A DNA stretch of 46,336 nucleotides from positions 1 to 46,336 of the forward strand of contig JANYEA010000109.1 of assembly GCA_025363385.1 (NCBI GenBank), read 5' to 3'. This document shows, one piece after another, positions 1 to 9,024 of this stretch; position 1 is the stretch's first letter; every line of letters begins with the position of its first letter. This DNA is from Bacteroidota bacterium. Its GTDB lineage: Bacteria; Bacteroidota; Bacteroidia; Chitinophagales; Chitinophagaceae. A program made the translations under genes and the position numbers. The notes below the pieces were generated by a model, which ran no database searches, had not been told where the DNA came from, and saw nothing but the letters and a program-made list of their open reading frames with translations.

Positions 1-702
1 GTAGCCTACAAAGACTACAATTGGATGATGAAAATGACCGAAAATTTACTGGAACATTGTGCAAAAGAGGTTAATGGTGTTACCGAAGCTATTTTTGGAA
101 CACATACAGTAAACTTTAAAGCTCCTTACCAAAGAATTACAATGACTGATGCCATAAAAAAATATACCGGTTTTGATATTTCTGGAAAATCAGAATCAGA
201 ACTTTTTGAAATGGCAAAATCGATGCATATTGAGGTAAATGAAACAATGGGTAAAGGAAAACTGATTGATGAAATTTTTGGCGCAAAATGTGAGTCAAAC
301 TTTGTGCAACCAACTTTTATTACCGATTATCCAATAGAAATGTCTCCGTTGTGTAAAGTTCACAGAGATAATCCCGAGCTTACAGAACGTTTTGAACTGA
401 TAGTTTGCGGTAAAGAAATTGCAAATGCTTATTCAGAATTAAATGATCCTATTGATCAACGTGAGCGTTTTGAAGAACAAGCAAAGTTGATGGAGCGAGG
501 AGACGACGAAGCCATGTTTATTGACTATGATTTCTTAAGGGCTTTAGAATATGGAATGCCGCCAACATCTGGTATTGGAATTGGTATCGATCGACTGTGC
601 ATGATGATGACGAATCAGGTTTCTATTCAGGATGTGTTATTATTCCCTCAAATGCGACCAGAAAATAACAGTTCTGATATACCTACCACTCATCAACCAT
701 AA
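1..702 (+). CDS. lysS: Lysine--tRNA ligase, C-terminal part (5' end outside window)
   Basis: This is the 3' third of a class II lysyl-tRNA synthetase, which charges tRNA-Lys with lysine in the cytoplasm. The frame is open from base 1, so the start lies upstream of the window. The visible part holds the end of the catalytic core: a stretch ending PIEMSPLCK, then ERFELIVCGKEIANAYSELND, and motif 3 as GIGIGIDRLCMMM followed by QDVLLFPQMRPE, which is characteristic of LysS. The residues after MRPE form a short non-conserved tail. A hairpin terminator follows about 60 bases downstream. The identification is secure; only the N-terminal anticodon-binding domain is out of view. Confidence 0.96.
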   Translation, partial: VAYKDYNWMMKMTENLLEHCAKEVNGVTEAIFGTHTVNFKAPYQRITMTDAIKKYTGFDISGKSESELFEMAKSMHIEVNETMGKGKLIDEIFGAKCESNFVQPTFITDYPIEMSPLCKVHRDNPELTERFELIVCGKEIANAYSELNDPIDQRERFEEQAKLMERGDDEAMFIDYDFLRALEYGMPPTSGIGIGIDRLCMMMTNQVSIQDVLLFPQMRPENNSSDIPTTHQP

Positions 703-724
703 CAGATTTTAAACATCTATTCTA

Positions 725-755
725 TTGACATAATAGTTTTTTCTTAATACATTTG
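725..755 (+). promoter_or_regulatory. Possible promoter for the M16 protease gene
   Basis: TTG at 725-727, then 20 bases, then TACATTTG at 748-755, which fits the Bacteroidota sigma-A pattern (-33 TTTG/TTG and -7 TAnnTTTG). The predicted start point, about base 760, falls at the foot of the hairpin at 761-786, so the M16 mRNA would begin with that stem-loop. It is a pattern match only, in AT-rich DNA. Confidence 0.4.
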
Positions 756-759
756 AATA

Positions 760-795
760 CCCCCACAATAGTTTTCTAATGTGGGGTTTCTTTTT
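760..795 (+). terminator. Rho-independent terminator of lysS
   Basis: A 7-bp stem (CCCCACA at 761-767 with TGTGGGG at 780-786) and a 12-base loop are followed by a T-rich tail at 787-795. It lies 58 bases after the lysS stop. It also overlaps an upstream in-frame GTG/ATG-like start for the next gene, which makes the ATG at 812 the better start. Confidence 0.75.
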
Positions 796-811
796 AATAA
801 AAACGAATACT

Positions 812-3544
812 ATGCACAAAATTTCAGCCTTCATTTTATGCCTATTTACATTTATGTTTTCGGTAAATAGTCAAACAGCAAAACCCTCAGGCAATGCTCC
901 GCAGTTAGTTACGCAAGTTGAAGGAATAAAAGAATACAAACTAGAGAATGGTTTGCGCATTCTTTTATTACCAGATAATTCGCAGAATAACCTTGTAGTG
1001 AATATCGTTTATCTGGTTGGCTCCCGCCACGAAGGTTACGGAGAAAGCGGTATGGCACATTTGCTGGAACACATGATGTTCAAGACATCAAAACGTTACA
1101 AAGAAATTAAAAAAGCAATCGCCGATAAAGGTGCAGAGGCAAATGGAACTACCTGGTACGACAGAACCAATTATTATGAAGTAATGCCAGCAAGTGATGA
1201 TAATTTGAAATGGGCATTGGATATGGAATCTGATCGAATGATTAACTGTCAGGTTTTAAAAGAAGAATTAAAAACAGAATTTAGTGTAGTAAGAAACGAA
1301 TTCGAGTCGGGCGAAAATGATCCCAGTGGCGTGTTACTTGAAAGAATTGTTTCAAGCGGATACCTATGGCATAACTACGGTAAATCTACCATCGGTAGCA
1401 AAGAAGATATTGAAAGAGTACCTGTAGATAATTTGCGTGCATTCTATAAAAAATATTATCAGCCAGATAATGCCGTGCTCATGGTTGCAGGAAAATTCGA
1501 TGAGGCAAAAGCACTTGCTTATATCCAACAATTCTATAGCGCCATTCCAAGACCAACAAGGGTATTACAACCTACTTATACTGTTGAACCCGTGCAAGAT
1601 GGTGAGCGTTATGTAGAATTAAAAAGAGTAGGTGATATTCAGTACCTAGGTATGATGTATCACACACCTGCCTATTCAGATAAAGATTATTCGGCAAACC
1701 AAGCACTCTTAAACATCCTAACCAATAACCCTTCTGGTATTTTATACAAAGCATTAGTAGAAAAAAAATTAGCAACCAGTGTTGATCAACAATTGCTTGA
1801 ATTACAAGATCCGGGTTTTACTTATTTTCAGGCAGATGTTCCTAAAGAAAAAAGTATTGATTCAGCTAAGACTGTTTTTCTTTCTACACTTGATAATCTT
1901 GGTGCAACTACCATTACTGCAGAAGAATTGGATCGTGCAAAAAATGCTTTGCTCAAAAGAAACGAAAACATTACCAATAATACCATCGGGCTTTGTATCA
2001 ATCTTACAGAAGCAATTGGTTCAGGAGATTGGAGATTGTTTTTTATAAATCGCGACAGGATAGAAAATCTAAGCCTGGCCGATGTTCAATCTTTTGCAAA
2101 AACATATTACAAACCATCCAATAGAACCTGGGGAATGTTTGTTCCTGATAAAAATCCTGATCGTGTTAAGGTTGCAGATGTAGGTGATATCAAAGCTTTG
2201 GTGAAAGACTATAAAGGCAAAGAAGTAAAAAAACAAACAGAGACTTTTGAAACCAGTGTTGCAAACATCAAAAAGAATACGCAGTATAAAAAATTATCGA
2301 ATGGATTTAAATACGCTTTGTTGAAAAAACCAGCAAAGGGCGAGAAGATCACTGGAAACTTTAAACTACGCATTGGTAATGAGAAGAGCCTGGATAATAA
2401 AGATATGATCATCACCATTACAGCTTCTATGTTACGCAATGGTACCAAGAGTTTAAACAAGAAGCAATTAAACGATTCGCTTGATAAAATAAAATCTCAA
2501 ATCAGTATTTCTGCAAGCGGGCAAGTAGTAAACATAGGTGTTACTACAGACAAGCCACACTTTATTGCTTGTATGAGTTTGGTGAAAGAAATCATTAGCA
2601 ACCCTTCTTTTGATCAAAATGAATTAGAAAAACTAATTGCTCAAACAAAGGCATCACTCGACGCAAATAGAAATGATCCGCAGTTTCGGGCATCCGTCTT
2701 AGCTTCTCAAAAATCTGAGCATTATCCAAAAGGAAGTATCTATCATACCATGGATGCAGATGAAGAAACTGCTGCTTTAAATAAATTGAAAAAATCCGAC
2801 TTAGAAGAATTCTATAATAGTCATTATGGAGCCAACTTCGGAACAGGTGCTTTAGTAGGAGATTTTGTTCCGGAAGAAGCCGATAAAGCCATCAGTATTG
2901 TTTTTCAATCTTGGGCTTCAAAAACAAATTACACAAGAATTCCCCGCGAATACTTTGATGTAACAGGTAGCGATGAAACAATACTAACTCCTGATAAAGC
3001 CAATGCGATGGCATTAGGATTTATGAATATTCCCATGTCTGATTCAGATGCAGATTTTCCTGCACTTACCATGGCCGATGAACTCTTAGGTGGTGGCGCA
3101 TTTTTATCTTCTCGTATTCCTAAACGTTTAAGAGAAAGTGAAGGTATGAGTTATGGTGCCGGATCATTCTTCCAGGCATCAAGTGTAGATAAAACAGCTC
3201 AGTGGGGCGTATACGCTATCTTTAATCCTATTTATAAAAATCGTTTAGACAGTGCTTTGAAGCAAGAAATCAATAAAGCAATTGATAAAGGATTTACAGA
3301 AGATGAGTTGAAAAAATCAACAGACAGTTGGTTACAAGGTCGTAAAATTGCTCTTGGTGTAGATGTACAGCTTGCTAATTTATTAGAGTCGTATCTCAAT
3401 ATTAATCGCGATCTAACATGGTATACCGATATGGAGAAAAAAGTTACTTCATTAAAATTAACAGAAGTGAATCAGGCCTTGGTTAAATATATTAAGCCTG
3501 GAAAACTGATCTTGGTGTATGGTGGGGACTTCAACAAAAAATAA
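812..3544 (+). CDS. Secreted M16 family zinc metallopeptidase (two-domain, pitrilysin/PqqL-like)
   Basis: A 910-residue protein with an N-terminal signal peptide (about residues 1-21, ending SVNSQ), so probably periplasmic or outer-membrane facing. The first peptidase domain has the inverted zinc motif HLLEH (H83, E86, H87) and the third ligand E163 in RNEFE, exactly 76 residues on, as expected for M16. Further R/Y motifs of the family occur near 740-790 (GGGAFLSSRIPKRLRE, then MSYGAG), which supply substrate binding from the C-terminal, non-catalytic half. The family digests oligopeptides inside a closed clam-shell. The start at 812 is chosen because the upstream in-frame start at 779 lies inside the lysS terminator and would spoil the signal peptide. 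It is a single-gene unit with its own terminator. Confidence 0.92.
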   Translation: MHKISAFILCLFTFMFSVNSQTAKPSGNAPQLVTQVEGIKEYKLENGLRILLLPDNSQNNLVVNIVYLVGSRHEGYGESGMAHLLEHMMFKTSKRYKEIKKAIADKGAEANGTTWYDRTNYYEVMPASDDNLKWALDMESDRMINCQVLKEELKTEFSVVRNEFESGENDPSGVLLERIVSSGYLWHNYGKSTIGSKEDIERVPVDNLRAFYKKYYQPDNAVLMVAGKFDEAKALAYIQQFYSAIPRPTRVLQPTYTVEPVQDGERYVELKRVGDIQYLGMMYHTPAYSDKDYSANQALLNILTNNPSGILYKALVEKKLATSVDQQLLELQDPGFTYFQADVPKEKSIDSAKTVFLSTLDNLGATTITAEELDRAKNALLKRNENITNNTIGLCINLTEAIGSGDWRLFFINRDRIENLSLADVQSFAKTYYKPSNRTWGMFVPDKNPDRVKVADVGDIKALVKDYKGKEVKKQTETFETSVANIKKNTQYKKLSNGFKYALLKKPAKGEKITGNFKLRIGNEKSLDNKDMIITITASMLRNGTKSLNKKQLNDSLDKIKSQISISASGQVVNIGVTTDKPHFIACMSLVKEIISNPSFDQNELEKLIAQTKASLDANRNDPQFRASVLASQKSEHYPKGSIYHTMDADEETAALNKLKKSDLEEFYNSHYGANFGTGALVGDFVPEEADKAISIVFQSWASKTNYTRIPREYFDVTGSDETILTPDKANAMALGFMNIPMSDSDADFPALTMADELLGGGAFLSSRIPKRLRESEGMSYGAGSFFQASSVDKTAQWGVYAIFNPIYKNRLDSALKQEINKAIDKGFTEDELKKSTDSWLQGRKIALGVDVQLANLLESYLNINRDLTWYTDMEKKVTSLKLTEVNQALVKYIKPGKLILVYGGDFNKK

Positions 3545-3614
3545 ACGCTACTTGAGTTAAATTCTCTGTAAGTCATCAACCACCCCAGCTGTATGCCTAG
3601 TCCTACAGCAGTAT

Positions 3615-3650
3615 CCCCTCCATCGCATGCGATGGAGGGGAATTTTTTTA
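3615..3650 (+). terminator. Strong hairpin terminator after the M16 gene
   Basis: A perfect 26-base palindrome at 3615-3640 (arms CCCCTCCATCGCA and its complement) is followed by AATTTTTTTA. The T tail is only on the plus side, so it serves the M16 gene, although the minus-strand gene also ends close by at 3682. Confidence 0.85.
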
Positions 3651-3681
3651 TATCCCTTCTTTTTAATTTTTACTCTTTAAT

Positions 3682-5160
3682 TTAATCACGATAATTCAAA
3701 GCCGGCTTCCGATCGCCTAATAAGGCTTTGTATTGATAATCTCCCTTAGCAATTTTAAATTCATCTTTAGCTTTTTGAATCAACCCTGGATTCGTAAATA
3801 AATCAATTGCCGTTAATGCCATTGTTTTAGCAGCTACCATCATACCCTTTGTACCAATTTCTGTACCATCACAAGCAACAGCCTGCCAACTATGTGCTGG
3901 CGTACCTGGAATCCAAGTAGCCGCTGATAAACCAACCGTTGGTACAGCGTAACTCACATCTCCTACATCTGTAGAACCTTGTCCTACTTGCTTATCCGTT
4001 GTTTTTTTCAAGGCTTCGATACTATTTGCTTTCTCGATTGCTGGAGCTTTAAATGTAAAACTGGATTGCAGTTTCTTGCCAAAAGCAATTTCATCCGCTG
4101 TATAAGAAACGCCACCCACTTTTTCAAGATTCACTTGCATAGCTTCTCCCAAAGTTTGATTGATCAAAAGATCATGGGTACCCCCAATAATCTCATAATC
4201 CATAGTTGTCTCAGTACCCAATGCGGCACCCTTTGCTGTTTTTACCAATCGTTCAAATATAGAAACCACCTGATCTCTTTGCGGATGACGCACATAATAA
4301 AATACTTCTGAAAAATCTGGTACCACATTCGGCGCCTTACCACCATTGGTAATTACATAGTGTATTCTGGTTTCTTGTGGAATATGTTCGCGCATCATAT
4401 TGGCCATATTGTCCATAGCTTCAACTGCATCTAATGCAGAACGTCCTCTTTCAGGACTCGCAGATGCATGAGCCGATAAACCATGAAAACGAAACTTAGC
4501 AGATGTATTTGCCAATGCGCTGATCATGGTAACTTCGTTTGCATCACCAGGATGCCAATGAACTGCCACATCCACATCATTGAACAATCCTGCTCGAACC
4601 ATGTAAACCTTACCACTTCCGCCTTCTTCAGCTGGGCAACCAAATACTTTGATCGTACCAGTGAATTTTTTTGCTTCTATTAGTTGTTTAATTTCAATAC
4701 CTGCAGCCACTGATGCTGTACCAAATAAATTATGACCACAACCATGCCCTGCGTCTTTTCCTGCAATGCTCGATTTTTCTGGAACTGCATTTTGTGCAAG
4801 ACCTGGTAAAGCATCATACTCTGCCAATATTCCGATCACAGGTTTACCTGATCCATAAGTTGCCACAAATGCAGTAGGTATTTCTGCTACACCCGCTTCA
4901 ACAGAAAAACCTGCTTCTTTCAGCGTTTGTTGTAAGAGTGTAGAACTTTTTGTTTCCTTATATCCTACTTCTGCATAATTCCATATTTGCAAAGCCACAT
5001 TTTTATATCCGCTATAGCCTGCCTGAATATCTTGAATAGCCTGCGATTTTAAAACATCAACTGGATTTACAGGAGCTGTTTTCGTTTTTGCTTTCTGTGC
5101 AAATAATAATCCTGTTGCAAGGCATAGGGCGCTTGCAGTAACAATCTTTTTTGTGCTCAT
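3682..5160 (-). CDS. Exported M20 family amidohydrolase (AbgB / p-aminobenzoyl-glutamate hydrolase-like)
   Basis: A 492-residue M20D-type metallohydrolase with a signal peptide (about residues 1-22, ending LLFAQ). Family hallmarks: AEYDALPGL at 113-121, the metal-binding GHGCGHN at 138-144 (C141, H143), CPAEEGGSGK at 175-184 with the catalytic glutamate, HWHPGD at 201-206, and a dimerisation domain from about 215. This arrangement is closest to AbgB, which cleaves p-aminobenzoyl-glutamate; export suggests a peptide or N-acyl amino acid substrate outside the cytoplasm, so the exact substrate is open. It lies 13 bases after the dehydrogenase gene and is probably the last gene of that operon. 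Confidence 0.88.
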   Translation of the reverse strand: MSTKKIVTASALCLATGLLFAQKAKTKTAPVNPVDVLKSQAIQDIQAGYSGYKNVALQIWNYAEVGYKETKSSTLLQQTLKEAGFSVEAGVAEIPTAFVATYGSGKPVIGILAEYDALPGLAQNAVPEKSSIAGKDAGHGCGHNLFGTASVAAGIEIKQLIEAKKFTGTIKVFGCPAEEGGSGKVYMVRAGLFNDVDVAVHWHPGDANEVTMISALANTSAKFRFHGLSAHASASPERGRSALDAVEAMDNMANMMREHIPQETRIHYVITNGGKAPNVVPDFSEVFYYVRHPQRDQVVSIFERLVKTAKGAALGTETTMDYEIIGGTHDLLINQTLGEAMQVNLEKVGGVSYTADEIAFGKKLQSSFTFKAPAIEKANSIEALKKTTDKQVGQGSTDVGDVSYAVPTVGLSAATWIPGTPAHSWQAVACDGTEIGTKGMMVAAKTMALTAIDLFTNPGLIQKAKDEFKIAKGDYQYKALLGDRKPALNYRD

Positions 5161-5173
5161 AAATGGTTATTGT

Positions 5174-5992
5174 TTAAACAAATAAGTCGGTATATAAATA
5201 TGCGCCTGGAACTACAGAATATTTTTCAAGGTCTGTAATACCCTCGCCTGCTAAAACTTCTTCATCTATAAATGTATGTCCACTGCATTGTGATGCATTC
5301 TTTTTTAAAATAAAATATACCGCATCTGCAATAATTTCTGGAGTTCTACTCATTTTTGCCAAAGCTTCTCCACCCAATAAATTTCTCACAGCTGCAGTAT
5401 CAATAGTGGTTCTTGGCCATAAAGCATTTGATGCAATACCAGCTCCCTTTAATTCAGCCGCCCATCCCAATGCTAACATGCTCATATTGAACTTGGTAAT
5501 TGTATAAGCAATATGGCCGCCCATCCATTTTGGATCTAAATTTACCGGAGGTGATAAAGTAATGATATGCGGATTCTTTCCTTTACGCAAATAGGGTAGG
5601 CAATGTTTTACTACTAAAAATGTACCACGCACATTAATGCTTTGCATTAAATCGAAACGTTTGGTTTCGGTCTGTTCTGTGGGTGTTAATGAAATTGCTG
5701 ATGCATTATTGATAACCACGTCAATACCACCAAATTTTTCTACAGCTTGTTGCACCATGTGCTGAATCTGATCTTCATTTCTAATGTCTACTTGCACCGC
5801 TAAGGCTTTACCACCCGCAGCTTCTACTTCTGCAGCAGCTGAATAAATAGTGCCTCCCAACCTAGGATCTTCATCCACACTTTTAGCAGCAATGATAATA
5901 TTTGCTCCTTCCTTTGCAAGACGAATCGCTATCGCTTTTCCAATTCCCCTGCTGGCACCAGTAATTAAAATGGTTCTGTTTGTAAACGGCAT
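5174..5992 (-). CDS. SDR family NAD(P)-dependent oxidoreductase, HSDL2-like
   Basis: A 272-residue classical short-chain dehydrogenase. The cofactor motif is TGASRGIG at 11-18, NNAS at 95-98, and the catalytic set is S147, Y163 and K167 (YTITK). The sequence around it (AAKSVDEDPRLGGTIYSAA, ITLSPPVNLDPKW, ALWPRTTIDTAAV, FIDEEVLAGEG) closely follows the dehydrogenase part of animal HSDL2, a peroxisomal or mitochondrial lipid-linked SDR, without its C-terminal SCP2 sterol-carrier domain. The substrate is unknown; a fatty-acyl or other lipid carbonyl is plausible. It lies 39 bases after gmk on the same strand and 13 bases before the amidohydrolase gene. Confidence 0.88.
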   Translation of the reverse strand: MPFTNRTILITGASRGIGKAIAIRLAKEGANIIIAAKSVDEDPRLGGTIYSAAAEVEAAGGKALAVQVDIRNEDQIQHMVQQAVEKFGGIDVVINNASAISLTPTEQTETKRFDLMQSINVRGTFLVVKHCLPYLRKGKNPHIITLSPPVNLDPKWMGGHIAYTITKFNMSMLALGWAAELKGAGIASNALWPRTTIDTAAVRNLLGGEALAKMSRTPEIIADAVYFILKKNASQCSGHTFIDEEVLAGEGITDLEKYSVVPGAYLYTDLFV

Positions 5993-6031
5993 AGTAAAAA
6001 TTGTTAGACAATAAATTTCAGTAAAACAATC

Positions 6032-6607
6032 TTACCAACCTAAGAAATCTTTAATAACCTCTTCAGTTTCGGCACAGGCTTTACTCAAATCATCATTCAC
6101 AATGGTTTTGGTAAAACGATGATTAAAAGAAATCTCATAACTAGCTTTACTAATTCTGGTAGCTAAACTCTCAGGGGTTTCGGTACCTCTGTTCTGCAGC
6201 CTCTTACGTAATTCATCTACAGATGGTGGTTCTATAAAAATAGAAAGGCAAGTGTCTTCAAACTGCTGTTGCACTTGAATGGCCCCTTTTACATCAATAT
6301 CTAACATGGGTATCTTTCCAGCAGCCCAAATGCGATCTAATTCAGATTTAAGTGTACCATAATATTTTCCTTCATACACCATCTCCCATTCTAAAAAAGC
6401 ATCTTCGTGGATCTTTTGCTTGAACTCATTCTCACTGATAAAATAGTAATCAACCCCATCCTGTTCTTTACCCCTTGGGCTACGTGTAGCAGCAGAAATT
6501 GAAAATGATAAACTCGGATACTTATTCAACAAATAATGAGTAATGGTAGACTTACCTGCTCCGGAAGGTGCTGTTATAATGATGATCTTGTGATGAGATT
6601 GGATCAT
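6032..6607 (-). CDS. gmk: Guanylate kinase
   Basis: Phosphorylates GMP to GDP with ATP. A 191-residue protein of normal length, with P-loop APSGAGKST at 13-21, the GMP-binding segment TRSPRGKEQDGVDYYF, then FLEWEMVYEGKYYGT and MLDIDVKGAIQV. The start chosen is ATG at 6607 (MIQSHHK). A TTG 18 bases further upstream is in frame and would add six residues with no conserved content. It follows the LytS-type kinase gene by 56 bases, so the two may share a transcript. Confidence 0.95.
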   Translation of the reverse strand: MIQSHHKIIIITAPSGAGKSTITHYLLNKYPSLSFSISAATRSPRGKEQDGVDYYFISENEFKQKIHEDAFLEWEMVYEGKYYGTLKSELDRIWAAGKIPMLDIDVKGAIQVQQQFEDTCLSIFIEPPSVDELRKRLQNRGTETPESLATRISKASYEISFNHRFTKTIVNDDLSKACAETEEVIKDFLGW

Positions 6608-6663
6608 GGGATAGGTTTCGTGCAAAGAAACAATTTAAATAAATATCCTAGCTGTAAAATCGA

Positions 6664-7734
6664 TTAATTACTATGTGTAATGGGCAATTGTATACTTGCA
6701 GCCACTCTGTCGTCTTTCATCTGTTGCAAGATCAGCTCAGGATGTGATGGATAAAATAACTTAAGGCGCTTATTTAAATTAGAAATGCCAATTCCCTGTC
6801 TACCCTTATCTTCATTCACCGTAATTTTTCCACTATTGGTAACCATGATAAAGACATGATCTTTCATCCTCTTCACTTCCACAACAATAGATCCACCTTT
6901 TACTAATTTGTTGATCCCATGCTTGATGGCATTTTCTGCAAGGGTCAATAAAATACTGGGCGGTACGGTAACTTCAAACAAATCGGGATCCACATCTACG
7001 CAATATTCTAACCTTTCTTCAAATCGAATTTTCTCGAGTGCCAGATAATCCCTCACAATCTCAGATTCTTGTTGTAGGGTTATAAAACTTTGTCTTTCAT
7101 AATTCAATGTATGCCTCAATAGTTGCGACAACAAAGTAGTAGCGTTTCTTGCCTGATCTCCATCTGTAATAATCAGCGATCGTATACTATTTAGTGCATT
7201 AAATAAAAAGTGTGGATTTAATTGTAGTCTTAATATTTCCAATTGTGCAGTCTGTAACTCAAGCACAGTATGCAATTGCCTCAAATCTGCTTTTGACTTA
7301 TAATACAAGAATTTAGAAATATGATACATCAGTAACCATACTGCTAAATATCGGCTCCAGTTAATCACATTCATAAAAAAGTTTAGATTAAAAAAGCTAA
7401 GCTTTACTTTGTGATTGATAAAATAAAATAAAAATGTACCTGTTAAAGGAATGATTACAGACATTACTACCCAGCTCACCAGCATCCAAAAAAATTGAAA
7501 GATATATGCTTGTCCGTTAAAGTTAGAGTGATTGATAATATATCTGTAAAGATGCGTAAAGAGCATAGCAATCACCGTAAGACCCATCAAAGACAAGAAA
7601 TCAGGAATTGTAAAAAAACCGAGTCCGATATAATTAATCAGTTCATAAAACAACATGGCAAGCCAACCACATGCCTGAAATATCCAGTATAGTTTTTTTC
7701 TGCTAACCTTGTCAATTCTAAAATACTTGTTCAT
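6664..7734 (-). CDS. LytS/YehU-type membrane sensor histidine kinase
   Basis: 356 residues. Four predicted membrane helices occupy roughly 17-37, 44-64, 78-105 and 120-146, followed by a short coiled coil and the His_kinase domain of the LytS family, with phospho-acceptor H175 in LQLNPHFLFNALNSI. The ATP-binding part has LAENAIKHGI and GKGRQGIGISNLNKRL-like residues near 265-330. Kinases of this type normally pair with a LytTR-domain response regulator encoded next door, but the next gene here is gmk, so the partner must be elsewhere. No periplasmic sensing domain is visible; the signal is probably read within the membrane. Confidence 0.9.
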   Translation of the reverse strand: MNKYFRIDKVSRKKLYWIFQACGWLAMLFYELINYIGLGFFTIPDFLSLMGLTVIAMLFTHLYRYIINHSNFNGQAYIFQFFWMLVSWVVMSVIIPLTGTFLFYFINHKVKLSFFNLNFFMNVINWSRYLAVWLLMYHISKFLYYKSKADLRQLHTVLELQTAQLEILRLQLNPHFLFNALNSIRSLIITDGDQARNATTLLSQLLRHTLNYERQSFITLQQESEIVRDYLALEKIRFEERLEYCVDVDPDLFEVTVPPSILLTLAENAIKHGINKLVKGGSIVVEVKRMKDHVFIMVTNSGKITVNEDKGRQGIGISNLNKRLKLFYPSHPELILQQMKDDRVAASIQLPITHSN

Positions 7735-7856
7735 TCATGCAGGGTTGTGTCTATATTGCACATACAAATGTGCCATAAAAAAGATATATCAAATAATTCT
7801 TTATTTGAGTGCTTTAAAAAAGGGATAAATGAGCTGATTCAGGGATAAATTTTTTC

Positions 7857-8327
7857 TTACTCCCTTTCCTCTTCTAGTTTCTTACTGTTTCGACCTACCG
7901 CATAGAATGGTTTTAGTGAAACATAGATTTTCTCAAATTGAAGATCTCCGGATACAGTTCCTGTTTTCGCATGTTGAAAATACGAGCGTGTCTGTTTCAA
8001 AATTTCATGACCCACCAATAAACGAGCATCTTCAAGATGACGTTTTACTGCATCTACTTCCACCATTAATTCTGTGTATTGCTCATATAATAACATGTAA
8101 TTATTACAAGCCTGAATATCAACATAACTGGGAGCAGAACTCGGACTCTTTCGCATCATTGCAATGGCTTTTAAGGCAAAGTCTTTTCTTTTCAAGTGTA
8201 GCTTAAACAAGCTCCTTCTTTCTGACGGTACTAATTTTACTTTATTAGGTATCGCACTTTTAATGGATGCAAGATGCTGTTTGATGGCCAACAGCTCTGA
8301 GCCGATGAAGCCTCTGAAATTCGCCAT
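7857..8327 (-). CDS. Conserved hypothetical protein, helical, soluble
   Basis: A 156-residue protein that I do not recognise. It has no signal peptide or membrane segment. The sequence is mostly amphipathic helix with many Lys/Arg and Glu, with a basic middle (RRSLFKLHLKRKDFALKA) followed by a short Ser/Pro stretch (MRKSPSSAPSY) that looks like a hinge. The length, an ATG start and a codon pattern like its neighbours support it being real. It starts head-to-head with the acyltransferase gene across 124 bases and stands about 120 bases upstream of the LytS-type kinase gene. No function can be proposed from sequence. Confidence 0.65.
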   Translation of the reverse strand: MANFRGFIGSELLAIKQHLASIKSAIPNKVKLVPSERRSLFKLHLKRKDFALKAIAMMRKSPSSAPSYVDIQACNNYMLLYEQYTELMVEVDAVKRHLEDARLLVGHEILKQTRSYFQHAKTGTVSGDLQFEKIYVSLKPFYAVGRNSKKLEEERE

Positions 8328-8451
8328 TTATGGGGGTTTAGCGTTAACATGTAAACTAATATAAAATTGCACAATATCATCATATTAGACGATTTTTTTT
8401 ATGTGTAAAATCAAAAGCAAATCTTAACTTGTTATACAAAGCTTGCTGCCC

Positions 8452-9012
8452 ATGAGATTTCTTTGGACACTCTATTTTCGTATTATCGGATGGAAAATAA
8501 GAAACCCCTTTCCAAATAATACACCTAAAGCGGTGATCATTGTAGCACCACATACTTGTGTAGATGATTTGTTTATTGGCCTTGCAGCAAGAAGTATTTT
8601 AAGACTAAAAACCTTACAATTTTTCGGGAAACAAGAACTATTTAAAGGACCTTCTGGTTGGCTTCTTCGCCATTTTGGTGGGCACCCGGTTGACCGCTTC
8701 AGTAAAAAAAATATGGTTGATCAGGCTGTAGACCTATTGAATGATCAATCTGAATTGTTACTAGCACTCTCTCCTGAAGGCACCCGAAAAAAAGTGGAGC
8801 GACTCCGAACGGGATTTTACTATATCGCTCAAAAGGCAAAAGTGCCCATTGTAATGGTTGCTTTTGATTTCGCCAATAAAGAAATTAGAATAGAAGAGCC
8901 ATTCTACACGAGTAATAATGAAGCAGCCGACTTCAAAAAGATCATTGATTATTTCGCACCTGTTCAAGGAAAATACGCTGAACTAGGTCTTACACATTTA
9001 CAATTTATTTGA
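8452..9012 (+). CDS. Lysophospholipid (1-acylglycerol-3-phosphate) acyltransferase family protein
   Basis: A 186-residue PlsC-type acyltransferase. The HX4D motif is HTCVDD (H34, D39), the substrate motif is FGKQELFKGPSGWLLRHFGGHPVDR, and motif III is SPEGTRKK (EGTR at 109-112), followed by GFYYIAQKAKVPIVMV. It would move a fatty acyl group to a glycerol phosphate or related acceptor at the inner membrane. It is shorter than typical PlsC (about 240), close to the compact YihG/TagY-like subgroup. The start is ATG at 8452; a TTG three codons upstream is possible. The acyl-CoA ligase gene follows 12 bases on, which suggests that it supplies the acyl donor. Confidence 0.88.
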   Translation: MRFLWTLYFRIIGWKIRNPFPNNTPKAVIIVAPHTCVDDLFIGLAARSILRLKTLQFFGKQELFKGPSGWLLRHFGGHPVDRFSKKNMVDQAVDLLNDQSELLLALSPEGTRKKVERLRTGFYYIAQKAKVPIVMVAFDFANKEIRIEEPFYTSNNEAADFKKIIDYFAPVQGKYAELGLTHLQFI

Positions 9013-9024
9013 AAAGGAAGAAAT

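Noticed and set aside
779..811. Upstream start for the M16 gene
   Set aside because: It falls in the lysS terminator and would add residues ahead of a good signal peptide.
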